Positions 45,407-54,547 are shown, counted from the stretch's first letter. The stretch is DNA of 64,000 nucleotides from Sinorhizobium fredii (GCF_002944405.1 NZ_CP024307.1:1942501-2006500), one strand, 5' to 3'. The notes: generated by a model not told the origin, from the sequence alone. Program-made: numbers and translations.

Positions 45407-46390
45407 TCAGTTCTTGAAGACGATGCAGGCGCCGCCGCTGCGGCGAATCGTCGTGCAGAGCTTGTCCGCCTCGCTTCGCGTCTGGCGGCCGATGCGGGCT
45501 GCATAACGCGTTCTGCCGCCGAAGCTGCCGTTGCGCTCGCGCACAACGAGCGCCTTTTCGCCGTTGATCGGCGCCGGCAGTCTTTTCACGGCGTTCAGGA
45601 ACAGGCGGTGCGCGATGGTTTTCCTCTGGTGGGCCGCCAATTGAACGCCCCAGGGCGCCCATGGCGCCTCGTCCACAACGACGATTTCGCGCAGCCGCCG
45701 GCTGTTGGCGAGCGCGACACAGCCGTCCAGGAAGCTCTTGGCCTTGTCGAGCGCGAGATCGAGCGATTTCGGCGGGTTGTCGCGCCAGTCCTCCACCGGG
45801 TGGGCGGTGATCGCCAGAACGTATTCGCGCGTCTCATAGGGCAGCCAGTCAACCTCGAGAAACCGTTCGAGGCCGGCCTCTCCAGCATTATAGGCGGCCG
45901 CCGCAAAACCCAGATTGCCGTAGCGGAGCTTGAGTTCACTCAAATATTCGGCGGATTTGGCGAGCGCCGCCACGGCGTCGAAACTGTTTGTGAGACCGCG
46001 CAGCTTCGCCGTTCCCGGCATGAACTGCGCAATGCCCTCGGCGCCTTTCGGGCTGACAGCGTCCGGCTGGAACAAGCTTTCGCGCCAGATCAGCCGAGCA
46101 AAAAACGGCGCCGGCAGGTCGTTCGCATCCGCATAATGCTCGATGATGCTGCAGACGTCCCGCGCGAAGTTCTCACGGGTGATGCAGAGGGGGATTGATG
46201 GATTTGCCGTAGAGACACCGGAGTAAAGGCACTTTCGCGCGGTGACCGGCGCGTCGGTCCGAGCCTCGGTCACATCGGCCAAGGCGGCTGCGGACAGGTA
46301 CAGCGCCAAGCCGGCCCCGGCAGCACGCGCCAGACGTCCCATTCGGTTACCCCAGATGTGGCATCGGCCCGCTCTGCTCGGTATGACCAT
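45407..46390 (-). CDS. Secreted lytic transglycosylase (SLT domain)
   Basis: 327 residues from ATG 46390, which has AGGAG at 5-base spacing; ATG 46342 would give a shorter signal peptide. Cleaves peptidoglycan in the periplasm. Seen: a signal peptide ending near ALADVTEA, the SLT catalytic domain at about 90-220 with catalytic Glu in IWRESLFQ, the GIAQFMPGTA motif and AAAYNAGE, and a C-terminal part with two Cys (KLCTTIRRSGGACIVF) that resembles an SPOR-like end (residues binding denuded glycan). Single gene. Confidence 0.9.
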   Translation of the reverse strand: MVIPSRAGRCHIWGNRMGRLARAAGAGLALYLSAAALADVTEARTDAPVTARKCLYSGVSTANPSIPLCITRENFARDVCSIIEHYADANDLPAPFFARLIWRESLFQPDAVSPKGAEGIAQFMPGTAKLRGLTNSFDAVAALAKSAEYLSELKLRYGNLGFAAAAYNAGEAGLERFLEVDWLPYETREYVLAITAHPVEDWRDNPPKSLDLALDKAKSFLDGCVALANSRRLREIVVVDEAPWAPWGVQLAAHQRKTIAHRLFLNAVKRLPAPINGEKALVVRERNGSFGGRTRYAARIGRQTRSEADKLCTTIRRSGGACIVFKN

Positions 46391-46498
46391 ATGGCTCCTC
46401 GGCGATGAACGAGTGAACATCAATAGCATTTTCGCCGGAGGCAAGAAACTGCGCAGACGCGGCAGACGACCGAGGATAATCTTCTCATGGCGGCGGGC

Positions 46499-46614
46499 AA
46501 AAAAAAGGGCCGCAAGCGAACTTGGGCCCTGTCAGTTGTGAAGGTTTCATAACCTCCAGAGGGGAACAGCTGATGCGGCGGCCGGGGAGGAGGAAGCCGC
46601 CAGATGCACCAACT
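46499..46614 (-). ncRNA. abcR2: Trans-acting sRNA of the AbcR (ar15) family, copy A
   Basis: About 115 nt on the minus strand. Seen: a sigma-70 promoter upstream, a CU-rich loop (CCTCCTCCCC) able to pair with ribosome binding sites, the conserved GTTCCCCTCTGGAGG segment, and a GGGCCC...GGCCC terminator ending in eight T. Copy B 200 bp away is nearly the same in all of these. The position next to lsrB matches the AbcR1/AbcR2 pair of Sinorhizobium, Hfq-dependent sRNAs that repress ABC-transporter mRNAs. Which copy is AbcR1 or AbcR2 is my recollection of the gene order. Confidence 0.88.
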
Positions 46615-46620
46615 GAAAGC

Positions 46621-46649
46621 TATATGGGGAGCGCGTCGCGCGCGTTCAA
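46621..46649 (-). promoter_or_regulatory. Promoter of AbcR copy A
   Basis: On the minus strand TTGAAC (46649-46644), a 17-base spacer and CATATA (46626-46621) form a good vegetative promoter. The predicted start is near 46614, which fits the conserved 5' end of the sRNA. Confidence 0.8.
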
Positions 46650-46698
46650 TGGCTTCGCCGCAGATTTTCGCAACTGATGGCTGTGCCTATTTGCGGGC

Positions 46699-46818
46699 AA
46701 AAAAAGAGGGCCACAAGAAAACTTGGGCCCTTGTAGTTGTGAAGGTAATTAGAACCTCCAGAGGGGAACAGCTGCTGCGGTGGCACTGGGAGGAGAAGCC
46801 ACCAAAGATGCATCAGCT
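46699..46818 (-). ncRNA. abcR1: Trans-acting sRNA of the AbcR (ar15) family, copy B
   Basis: About 120 nt on the minus strand. Shares with copy A the CU-rich loop (here CTCCTCCCAG), the GTTCCCCTCTGGAGG segment, and a terminator (GGGCCC...GGCCC then seven T). Differences between the copies fall mainly in paired or linker positions. The two sRNAs have separate promoters and terminators, so they can be regulated independently, as reported for AbcR1 and AbcR2 in S. meliloti. Confidence 0.88.
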
Positions 46819-46824
46819 GGATTT

Positions 46825-46853
46825 GGTATGCTGCTTTTTTGAGCGAGGGGCAA
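46825..46853 (-). promoter_or_regulatory. Promoter of AbcR copy B
   Basis: On the minus strand TTGCCC (46853-46848), a 17-base spacer and CATACC (46830-46825) form the promoter, with a predicted start near 46818. Confidence 0.75.
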
Positions 46854-47027
46854 TCATTTAATATGCATGACAGCCATGCCGCCTGCGCATCCCTGCCTAT
46901 TTTTGCGTCGCACAGTTTCGTTGCGATGCGATATGGTTTTAGATGGTAGGGGAAAACTATTAAAGAAAACAAACGGTTGATGCGGGTATGGGGCGACTGC
47001 CCACAAAGCGGGCAATCGCTCTGCAGC

Positions 47028-47936
47028 TCAAAAGTTCCAGTTTCGCGCCTTGGCGACAATAAAGTCGCGAAAGACCTTGAGCTTCGCAGCGTTCTTCATT
47101 TCGTCCGGATAGCAGAAATAGGTATCGAATGAGGGGATCGCCGCGCTGATCGGCAGCTGGATCAAACCGGGATCCCGGCCGACGATGTAGTCGGGGAGCA
47201 TGGCAATGCCGATTCCAAGCAGGCAGGCACGCTTGATCGAAGTTTGACTGTTGATCTGCAGGTGCGAGACGCGCGGATTGTCCGGATCCCGCCCGGCAAT
47301 CTCCAGCCAGTTCACGTCCAGCAGATAGTTTGGTGCCGGTTCGCCGAAGGTGATGATGCGGTGGTTGTCGAGATCCTGGATCGACTGCGGCTCGCCGTTT
47401 TTGTTGATATAGGAGGGCGCGGCATAGATGTGCATGTGCACCGTGAACAGCTTGCGCTGGATCAGGTCCGATTGCTGCGGCTGGCGCAAACGGATGGCGC
47501 AGTCGGCATGCCGCATGTTCACGTCGAGCTCTTCATTATCGAGGATGAGCTGGACCTGGACGTCGGGGTAGAGGGCCATGAACTCCTGGACCTTGTCGGT
47601 CAGCCAGCCCTGGCCGAGGCCGACGGTCGTGGTGATGCGCAGCTTGCCGCTAGGCTTGTCGGTCGTTTCGCTGAGCTGCGCCTTGACGCTCTCGAGCTTC
47701 ATCAGCACTTCGTGCGCCGTCCGGTAGAGCATATCGCCCTGTTCGGTCAGAATCAGTCCGCGCGCGTGGCGGTGAAACAGCTTGATGCCGACATCCTGTT
47801 CGAGCGCGCTGACCTGCCGGCTGATGGCGGATTGCGAGAGGTGGAGTTTATCTGCCGCATGCGTGAACGAGCCGGCCTCTGCCGCCGCATGAAATATGCG
47901 CAATTTGTCCCAGTCTAGCGACATGAAATCCCCCAT
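47028..47936 (-). CDS. lsrB: LysR-type regulator LsrB
   Basis: 302 residues from ATG 47936; ATG 47924 (298 residues) has a GGGGGAT site and is an alternative. Seen: an N-terminal winged HTH (LRIFHAAAEAGSFTHAADKLHLSQSAISR) and a LysR effector domain. Counted from 47936, Cys146 (HADCAIRL) and Cys238 (KRACLLGI) fall at the numbers I recall as redox-active in S. meliloti LsrB, which supports that start. LsrB links oxidative stress to LPS and glutathione synthesis and is needed for symbiosis. It sits between trxB and the AbcR sRNAs, as in S. meliloti. Confidence 0.93.
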   Translation of the reverse strand: MGDFMSLDWDKLRIFHAAAEAGSFTHAADKLHLSQSAISRQVSALEQDVGIKLFHRHARGLILTEQGDMLYRTAHEVLMKLESVKAQLSETTDKPSGKLRITTTVGLGQGWLTDKVQEFMALYPDVQVQLILDNEELDVNMRHADCAIRLRQPQQSDLIQRKLFTVHMHIYAAPSYINKNGEPQSIQDLDNHRIITFGEPAPNYLLDVNWLEIAGRDPDNPRVSHLQINSQTSIKRACLLGIGIAMLPDYIVGRDPGLIQLPISAAIPSFDTYFCYPDEMKNAAKLKVFRDFIVAKARNWNF

Positions 47937-48038
47937 AAAGGACCGTTCGGAGGAACAGGGTAGAGTCCTCCGCGCGTCACCGATGCGTCTGTTCCCACAC
48001 GGGGCCGGCCTCCCGACACTAGCCCCGTTTTGCAGCTT

Positions 48039-49013
48039 CTATTCGGCTGCAATTGCGACGGGCATATGACCCGCCAGATATTTCTCGGCCTCGAGTGCCG
48101 CCATGCAGCCCATGCCGGCGGCGGTGACGGCCTGACGATAGATGTCGTCGGTCACGTCCCCGGCAGCAAAGACCCCGGCGACATCGGTCGCGGTCGAGTC
48201 CGGCGCCGTCCAGAGATAGCCGTTCGGCTTCTGGCGCAGCTTGCCCTTGAAGAGTTCGACGGCCGGCGCATGACCAATGGCCACGAAGACGCCATCCGTT
48301 CCCATATCCGAAATTGCCCCTGTCTTGGTATTGCGGAGCTTCACGCCGTTGACCGAGGCAGGCATAGGCGGCTTTGCCGGCGTGCCGAGATACTCGACCA
48401 CCTCATGGTCCCAGACGATCTTGACGTTCGGCTTGGCGAACAGGCGTTCCTGCAGAATCTTTTCGGCCCGGAAGGCATCCCGGCGATGCACGACGGTGAC
48501 CGTCTTGGCCAGGTTCGAGAGGTAAAGCGCCTCTTCGACGGCGGAGTTGCCGCCGCCAACGACGATCACGTCCTTGTTGCGATAGAAAAAGCCGTCGCAG
48601 GTGGCGCAGGCAGAAACGCCGAAGCCCATGAAAGTCGGTTCGCTCTCGATGCCGAGCCACTTGGCCTTGGCGCCGGTCGCGATGATCAGGGCATCGGTCG
48701 TCCATTCGGTACCGCTGTCCGTCTTGATGCGGAACGGCCGCACGGAAAGGTCGACATCGGTGACGATGTCGCTGACGATCTCCGCGCCGACATGCATCGC
48801 CTGCTTCAGCATCTGTTCCATCACCCACGGGCCCTGGACCGGATCGGCATAGCCCGGATAGTTCTCCACATCCGTCGTGATCATCAGCTGACCACCTTGC
48901 TCCATGCCGGCGATGAGAACTGGCGAAAGCATGGCGCGGGCCGTATAGATCGCTGCGGTGTAGCCTGCAGGGCCGGAGCCGATGATCAGCACTTTGGTGT
49001 GGCGGGCGGTCAT
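48039..49013 (-). CDS. trxB: Thioredoxin-disulfide reductase
   Basis: 324 residues. NADPH-dependent FAD enzyme that reduces thioredoxin in the cytoplasm. Seen: the FAD-binding GSGPAGYTAAIYTARA near the N-terminus, the redox-active pair in SACATCDGFFY, the NADPH motif GGGNSAVEEALYL with HRRDAFRAE, and the C-terminal GVFAAGDVTDDIYRQA. Full length and intact. Same strand as lsrB, divergent from lrp. Confidence 0.98.
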   Translation of the reverse strand: MTARHTKVLIIGSGPAGYTAAIYTARAMLSPVLIAGMEQGGQLMITTDVENYPGYADPVQGPWVMEQMLKQAMHVGAEIVSDIVTDVDLSVRPFRIKTDSGTEWTTDALIIATGAKAKWLGIESEPTFMGFGVSACATCDGFFYRNKDVIVVGGGNSAVEEALYLSNLAKTVTVVHRRDAFRAEKILQERLFAKPNVKIVWDHEVVEYLGTPAKPPMPASVNGVKLRNTKTGAISDMGTDGVFVAIGHAPAVELFKGKLRQKPNGYLWTAPDSTATDVAGVFAAGDVTDDIYRQAVTAAGMGCMAALEAEKYLAGHMPVAIAAE

Positions 49014-49419
49014 GCTTTGGTCCTTAATTTGCCGGACGGACGGCTGGTCGAAGTCAGGCTCGAGTTCGATGCTGGAAAATATCGCCTTAGTTTAGGTATT
49101 CACAGCGCGCTCTTTCAAGAGCACTGCTGCTGATACACACAAGTGCTTGCGTCCGCACCATGAATTTGACACCAGATCGGGCATTTTTGCATCGCTTTTG
49201 CCGGAAAGCAGGTAATCCCGTACCTGCAACCCGGCGAGATCATGCAGGGCACCTTCGACGGCAGAAAGGTTTTTGTGCACGCCGGGCGCAGCACTCTCGT
49301 TCAGAGACGCGGTTACGTGCTACCCACAGGGTTAAGATAAAATCGCCTCGGCGAGACCGGCTACGGCGGACGAGAAAGACCTCGTGCACCGGGGTCCATG
49401 GAAACGGGGATGTTGGCAA
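49014..49419. other. Divergent trxB-lrp regulatory region
   Basis: About 400 bp between trxB (minus) and lrp (plus), with no convincing gene. It must contain the trxB and lrp-lpsCDE promoters; in S. meliloti LsrB is reported to activate the lrp3-lpsCDE operon. A perfect palindrome GCTCTT-TC-AAGAGC at 49109-49122 lies on the trxB side, about 100 bp from its start, and is a candidate protein-binding site. Confidence 0.45.
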
Positions 49420-49890
49420 ATGGTCCTACGCGTCGACCTCGATGCAATCGACATGAAAATCCTGCGCGAACTGCAGGGTAATGGCCGCATGACGAATGTG
49501 GAATTGGCCGAACGCGTGGGCATCTCGGCGCCGCCATGCCTGCGCCGCGTTCGCAAACTCGAAGAGGCAGGCGTCATCCGCGGCTACCGGGCGCTGCTGA
49601 ATGCCTCCGCCCTCGGTTACGATCTCGTCGCCTTTTGCATGGTCGGGCTGAAGCACCAGTCGGACGCCAATCTCAAGGCCTTTGCCGCCCGCACCGCCTC
49701 GTGGCCGCTCGTCCGCGAGGCCTGGATGGTCTCGGGTGAATCGGACTTTCTGCTTCAATGCGTGGCCGAGAACCTTGCGGCCTTTCAGGATTTCGTTATT
49801 GAGGAACTCACCGCAACCGACAATGTCGATACGGTGCGTACGATGCTGACGATCCGCCAGGTGAAGGACGCCTGCCAGGTGGAGATCTAG
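49420..49890 (+). CDS. lrp: Lrp/AsnC-family regulator
   Basis: 156 residues from ATG 49420 (GGGGATG upstream); a 12-residue longer frame is unlikely. Seen: an N-terminal HTH (ILRELQGNGRMTNVELAERVGISAPPCLRRVRKLEEAG) of Lrp type and a C-terminal RAM ligand-binding domain with VREAWMVSGESDFLL. Leucine-responsive-type regulators respond to amino acids. It is the first gene before lpsC, lpsD and lpsE on the same strand, matching the lrp3-lpsCDE operon of S. meliloti. Confidence 0.93.
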   Translation: MVLRVDLDAIDMKILRELQGNGRMTNVELAERVGISAPPCLRRVRKLEEAGVIRGYRALLNASALGYDLVAFCMVGLKHQSDANLKAFAARTASWPLVREAWMVSGESDFLLQCVAENLAAFQDFVIEELTATDNVDTVRTMLTIRQVKDACQVEI

Positions 49891-49989
49891 CGAAGCGTCG
49901 CCGCAGCCAATTCGTCAGGGCGAGCTGGGCAGCAGAACCCTGATACATGAGCCTTTCGCGCCACGCAGCCGGCCGGTCAGAAGATTTCC

Positions 49990-50802
49990 ATGACGTCAAA
50001 GCTTCCGCTCTCCGCTTTCATCATCTGCTTGAACGAGGAGGCCTATCTCGGCAATTGCATCGAGAGCCTCGAGCAATGCGCCGAGATCGTCATCGTCGAT
50101 TCAGGCTCGACCGACGAAACGGCGGCGCTGGTGCAATCCTATATCGACAGGGGCTGGCCCATCCGCTTCATGTACGAAGAATGGCGGGGCTATGCCGGGC
50201 AGAAGCAATTCGCCCTGGAGCAGTGCCGTCAGCCCTGGTGCTTCAACATCGATGCGGACGAGCGGTTCGACGAAGCGTTGAAGGCTCTGTTGCCGTCGCT
50301 CCTGAACGCTCCCGACGACATCGTCGGCTGGCGCGTGGCGCGGCGCCCCTATCTGATCGGCTACGGCTACCCCCCGGAAAAGGTGCACGAACGGCGCAAT
50401 CTTCGTCTGGTCCGCCGCGGCCGCGGCCGCTACGACCTGGACCAGAAGGTGCATGAAGGGATCGTCCCGGACGGCCAGGTGGGCGCCGCCCGCTCCGGCA
50501 GCCTGCTGCATTATCGGCCGCTGATCCTCGACGAACAGATCCTCAAGGAGAACAAGTATTCGACGCTCAAGGCGGATCAGCAGTTCGCCGAGGGCAGGGT
50601 GATGCGGCCCTACAAGATGCTGTTCGGCCCGCCGCTGTACTTCTACCGGCTCTATTTTCGCAACGGCCTATGGCGCTGCGGCTTTCCAGGCTTCATCGAA
50701 GCGATGACCGGGGCGGTCTACGCGTTCCTGACCGCGGCCAAGATTTATCAGCGGCATGCGCTGAAAGTCCGGCCCAATGTCGACGACGCGCTTTCCCGCT
50801 AA
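49990..50802 (+). CDS. lpsC: LPS-core glycosyltransferase, GT2 family (LpsC)
   Basis: 270 residues. Seen: the GT2 fold with SAFIICLNEEAYLGNCIESL, the VDSGSTDET nucleotide motif, and a DAD metal-binding motif in NIDADERF; the C-terminus resembles WaaE/KdtX-type LPS core transferases (FYRLYFRNGLWRCGFPGF). It likely adds a sugar to the lipopolysaccharide core at the inner face of the membrane. The assignment to LpsC rests on position in the lrp-lpsCDE-lpsB-greA cluster known from S. meliloti. Confidence 0.88.
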   Translation: MTSKLPLSAFIICLNEEAYLGNCIESLEQCAEIVIVDSGSTDETAALVQSYIDRGWPIRFMYEEWRGYAGQKQFALEQCRQPWCFNIDADERFDEALKALLPSLLNAPDDIVGWRVARRPYLIGYGYPPEKVHERRNLRLVRRGRGRYDLDQKVHEGIVPDGQVGAARSGSLLHYRPLILDEQILKENKYSTLKADQQFAEGRVMRPYKMLFGPPLYFYRLYFRNGLWRCGFPGFIEAMTGAVYAFLTAAKIYQRHALKVRPNVDDALSR

Positions 50803-50822
50803 GGCCCCCGGACAGGTGACCC

Positions 50823-51854
50823 ATGAAAGTCATGCATATTCATTTCGGCAAGGAAGGCGGCGCGGAACGGTTCTTCGTCAATCTCGTCAACGCCCTGCAT
50901 GACCGTGGCGTCGAGCAACGCGTGCTGATCCGCCCCGAACGTAGCTGGCGCGGCGAAATCGAAGGCAGCGCCAAGATCTACGAAGGCGTCTTCCGCCGGA
51001 TTTCGTTGTCGCGGTTTTTCCTGCAGTGGCGGATGTCGCGCATCCTCAGGGAGTTCCGGCCGGATGTCATCATGGCCTGGCAGCTGCGCGCCAGCCGCTT
51101 CATGCCTTCTTACAAGAAAGCCTTCCGCATTTCTCGTCTGGGTGACTATCCGGAGCATCTCGGCTACTACACCAATGTCGAGACATTGGTTTGCATCACC
51201 CCGGACATTGCCACCAAGGTTCGCGAATTCGGATGGCGCCGCGATATCGAAGTGATCGCTAATTTCACGCGGGCAACGCCCGTTGCACCGATATCCCGGT
51301 CTGAGATGCGGACGCCCGCCGACGCCTTTGTCGTCGTCGGCATGGGACGTTTCGTCAAGCGCAAGGGCTTCGACGGGCTGCTACGCGCCGTCCAGAAGGT
51401 CGAGGGCGTCCATCTTTGGCTGCTCGGAGACGGGCCCGAACGGAACGAGCTGGAGCGGTTGACCGACGCGCTCGGCATAGGCGATCGTGTGCGCTTTCCC
51501 GGCTGGCAGACCAATGCCTATGGTTACCTTGCCGCGGGTGACGTCTTCGCGATCAATTCCTCGCATGAGCCTCTCGGCAATGTGTGCTTCGAGGGTTGGG
51601 GCGCCGGCAAGCCGACCATTGCCGCACGGGCCGAAGGGCCTTCCTGGGTGATGACGCATGAGCGCGATGCCTTGATGGTCGATTGCGGCGATGACGAGGG
51701 TCTTGCCAACGCGATCCGCAGGCTACGCGACGATACGGTGCTTCGCGAAAGGCTGAGTGCCGGCGGCCGCGACACGCTGCAGTCGCGCTTTTCCGAGAGG
51801 GCGATCACCGACGCCTATCTCGAGCTCTTCGCAAGAGGTGCAGCGCAGCGATGA
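50823..51854 (+). CDS. lpsD: LPS-core glycosyltransferase, GT4 family (LpsD)
   Basis: 343 residues. Seen: a two-domain GT-B protein with HFGKEGGAERFFVNLVNAL at the N-terminus, VVGMGRFVKRKGFDGLL and LLGDGPERNEL in the C-terminal half, and SSHEPLGNVCFEGWGAG as the EX7E-type donor site. It adds a sugar to the LPS core. Its stop overlaps the start of lpsE by four bases (ATGA), so both are co-translated. The two proteins are clear paralogues along their length. Confidence 0.9.
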   Translation: MKVMHIHFGKEGGAERFFVNLVNALHDRGVEQRVLIRPERSWRGEIEGSAKIYEGVFRRISLSRFFLQWRMSRILREFRPDVIMAWQLRASRFMPSYKKAFRISRLGDYPEHLGYYTNVETLVCITPDIATKVREFGWRRDIEVIANFTRATPVAPISRSEMRTPADAFVVVGMGRFVKRKGFDGLLRAVQKVEGVHLWLLGDGPERNELERLTDALGIGDRVRFPGWQTNAYGYLAAGDVFAINSSHEPLGNVCFEGWGAGKPTIAARAEGPSWVMTHERDALMVDCGDDEGLANAIRRLRDDTVLRERLSAGGRDTLQSRFSERAITDAYLELFARGAAQR

Positions 51855-52873
51855 AGGTCATGCACTTTCACTTCGGCAAGGATGGCGGAGCCGAGCGTTT
51901 TTTTGTCCACCTCGTTAACGCCCTGGCCGAACGCGGCGTCGAGCAGACAGCGGTCATCCGGCCCCAGCGCCTGTGGCGTCCTGAAATCGAGGGCGCGGCG
52001 AGGATAACGGAAAGCCATTTCCGCAACCTGTCGCTCGATCGGCTGGCGCTGCCGCGCAAGGTGATGCGGATGGCGACGCGCGACAGGCCGGACGCTCTGA
52101 TGGCCTGGGCTCCGCGCGCCAGCCAGCTGATGCCGGCCTACAGGGGCTGCATCAAGATTTCCCGGCTGGGCGACTATCCGCCACGCCTCGATTACTTCCG
52201 CAACACGGACTGCCTCGTCTGCAATACGCCGGGAATTGCCGAGCATGTCCGCTCGCTCGGCTGGAAGCGCGATGTCGAGATCATCTCGAACTTCACCAGC
52301 ACCGAACGGGTGCAGCGTGTCAGCCGGGCGGTGCTCGACACGCCGGAGGACGCGCCCGTCATCATGTCGATGGGCCGCTTTGTGGAACGCAAGGGCTTTC
52401 ATACGCTGATCGAAGCGGTCGCCAAAGTGCCCGGCGTTTACCTCTGGCTGCTCGGCGACGGCGAGGAAGGGGACAACCTTCGGAGACTTGCCACCGATCT
52501 CGACGTCGTCCAGAGGGTCCGCTTCGCCGGCTGGCAGAAGGACACGAGACCGTTCCTCGCAGCTGCCGACATCTTCGTCATGGCTTCCAGCCACGAGCCG
52601 CTCGGCAACGTCATCCTGGAGGCCTGGGCCCAGGGAACGCCGGTCGTCTCCAGCCGATCGGAGGGGCCGCAATGGTTCATGCGCGACGGCGGAAACGGTC
52701 TGATGGTCGATATCGGCGATGCCGACGGCTTCGCGCGCGCGATCGAGCGGATTGCCAACGACCGCAGCCTGGGTACTGCGCTCGCCGAACGAGGACACGA
52801 GACGCTGGTCGGCCAGTTCTCCAGGGAAGCGATCACCGACGCCTATCTGAGGCTGTTCGCTTCGAAGCAGTAA
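51851..52873 (+). CDS. lpsE: LPS-core glycosyltransferase, GT4 family (LpsE)
   Basis: 340 residues. Seen: the same layout as LpsD, HFGKDGGAERFFVHLVNAL, MSMGRFVERKGFHTLI, LLGDGEEGDNL and SSHEPLGNVILEAWAQG, with the conserved glutamates. The gene arose by tandem duplication with lpsD and overlaps it by four bases. It ends three bases before the convergent lpsB stop. Acts in LPS core assembly; donor and acceptor sugars cannot be read from sequence. Confidence 0.9.
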   Translation: MKVMHFHFGKDGGAERFFVHLVNALAERGVEQTAVIRPQRLWRPEIEGAARITESHFRNLSLDRLALPRKVMRMATRDRPDALMAWAPRASQLMPAYRGCIKISRLGDYPPRLDYFRNTDCLVCNTPGIAEHVRSLGWKRDVEIISNFTSTERVQRVSRAVLDTPEDAPVIMSMGRFVERKGFHTLIEAVAKVPGVYLWLLGDGEEGDNLRRLATDLDVVQRVRFAGWQKDTRPFLAAADIFVMASSHEPLGNVILEAWAQGTPVVSSRSEGPQWFMRDGGNGLMVDIGDADGFARAIERIANDRSLGTALAERGHETLVGQFSREAITDAYLRLFASKQ

Positions 52874-52876
52874 GCT

Positions 52877-53932
52877 TCAGCGCATCAACCCGTCGTAGAC
52901 TGCACCGATCGCCCGAGCTTCGCCCTCGATGGCGAAATCCCTGGAACTCCGCGCCAGGCCGTTTGCACCGGCAGCCGCAAGCCGCGCCGGGTCGTCCATG
53001 AAGGCGGCGGCTCCATCGACCATCGCTTCGAGATTTGCGGCTGGGATGATCAGCCCGGTCTCGTCCGGTCCTTCCGCGATCAATTCGGAAAAGGCGCCGA
53101 CGTCGCTAGCCACGACCGGCACGCCGCTCGCCATCGCCTCCAGCGGCGTCAGGCCGAAGCCTTCCCAGCGCTGCGGTGCGACGAAGAGGTCAAGCGCACG
53201 GTACCAATCGGGAATATTGGTGTGCTCGCCGACGAATAGAATGCGGTCGGCGAGCCCCGCCTTGGCAACGCGCTCCTTCAATTCGACCTCGAAGGCGAGG
53301 TGAGGGCCTGTGGCGCGCCCGGCAACGATCGCGCCCCATTCCGGTCGGCCGGGCAGAAGCGCGATCATGCTGTCAACGAAAAGGTCGGTTCCCTTCTGGT
53401 GGCGGACACGGCCGAAGCAGCCGGCATATTTCCGGGAGGGGTCGAGATTGAGCGTTTTTTTCGTAGCCGCCTTGTCGACCGGCGGGTGGAAGCGGTTCGT
53501 GTCGATCCCGTGCAGGATGACCGTGCTCGGAACCTCCAGATAAGCGGCGGTTTTCGAGCTTGTGGAGATTACCGCGTCCATCCGGCGGATCAGGAACTTG
53601 CTCCATCCGGTATGCCGCCGCTGCGAGGCAGAGGTGAAGACGATGCGGAGCTTCATCCGCAGCAGGTCGCGCAGGAGGATTGCCGGCAGCATCTCGACGT
53701 TGCGGCGCGCATGCCAGACGCGGCAGCGGCGGCCCGGCGGCTTCTGCCAGAGATGGATCAGGTCGCGATACCGGACCGACGGCAAACTCTTGGGGAGCCC
53801 GGGACCAAGGACCGCGATCTTTTGCCCAAGCTTGCGCTGGACGGGAACGAGCTGGATGATCGTCGAAGTGACGCCGGAGAGACGGCGCTTGAAGTTGGGC
53901 GCAATAACCTCGATGTCCCGGATATCGGCCAC
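52877..53932 (-). CDS. lpsB: LPS-core mannosyltransferase LpsB
   Basis: 351 residues, the length known for S. meliloti LpsB. GT4-family enzyme that adds mannose in the LPS core; mutants in S. meliloti are symbiotically impaired and sensitive to host peptides. Seen: KRRLSGVTSTIIQL near the N-terminus, FGRVRHQKGTDLFVDSM, and the donor-binding RWEGFGLTPLEAMASGVPVV. Convergent with lpsE, with greA upstream on the same strand after 138 bp. Confidence 0.93.
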   Translation of the reverse strand: MADIRDIEVIAPNFKRRLSGVTSTIIQLVPVQRKLGQKIAVLGPGLPKSLPSVRYRDLIHLWQKPPGRRCRVWHARRNVEMLPAILLRDLLRMKLRIVFTSASQRRHTGWSKFLIRRMDAVISTSSKTAAYLEVPSTVILHGIDTNRFHPPVDKAATKKTLNLDPSRKYAGCFGRVRHQKGTDLFVDSMIALLPGRPEWGAIVAGRATGPHLAFEVELKERVAKAGLADRILFVGEHTNIPDWYRALDLFVAPQRWEGFGLTPLEAMASGVPVVASDVGAFSELIAEGPDETGLIIPAANLEAMVDGAAAFMDDPARLAAAGANGLARSSRDFAIEGEARAIGAVYDGLMR

Positions 53933-54070
53933 GTAAGCGCTCTCCTTGCGCCGCTTGCAATCAGGTGTCGGGGGAAGAGGGGCCGAACGAATGCCGCGCG
54001 CCGTGCGGAGTGGGTGAGGCCCTGGTCATGCCCCGCCGCCTTTCCGTGTTCGGCTGCTGGATTCGGGCGA

Positions 54071-54547
54071 TCAGCCCCACTGAACGGCGAGGATTTCGTA
54101 GGCCTTGGAACCACCGGGGGCGTTCACTTCGATCGAATCGCCAACCTCCTTGCCAATCAATGCGCGGGCGATCGGAGAAGAGATAGAAATGCGGCCGGCC
54201 TTGACGTCGGCTTCCTGGTCGCCAACGATCTGATAGGTCTTTTCTTCCTCGGTGTCCTCGTCGACGAGCTTCACCCGCGCGCCGAACTTGATTTTCGAGC
54301 CGGACATTTTCGAAAGGTCGATGACCTCCGCCCTGGCGATCAGGTCCTCGAGCTCGGAGACACGGCCCTCATTGTGGCTCTGGGCCTCCTTGGCGGCATG
54401 GTATTCGGCATTTTCCGACAAGTCCCCATGGGCGCGCGCTTCGGCGATCGCCTCGATGATTCGCGGGCGTTCTTCCTGCTGGCGCCAGCGCAGCTCCTCC
54501 TGCAGATTCGCGAATCCACCCTGGGTCATCGGAACTTTGTCGACCAT
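54071..54547 (-). CDS. greA: Transcription elongation factor GreA
   Basis: 158 residues from ATG 54547 (AAAGGACG upstream). Rescues backtracked RNA polymerase by stimulating transcript cleavage. Seen: the N-terminal coiled coil with the acidic tip ([20 protein letters not shown]), and the C-terminal FKBP-like domain with [18 protein letters not shown] and [15 protein letters not shown]. Same strand as lpsB, divergent from the MFS gene. Confidence 0.97.
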   Translation of the reverse strand: MVDKVPMTQGGFANLQEELRWRQQEERPRIIEAIAEARAHGDLSENAEYHAAKEAQSHNEGRVSELEDLIARAEVIDLSKMSGSKIKFGARVKLVDEDTEEEKTYQIVGDQEADVKAGRISISSPIARALIGKEVGDSIEVNAPGGSKAYEILAVQWG

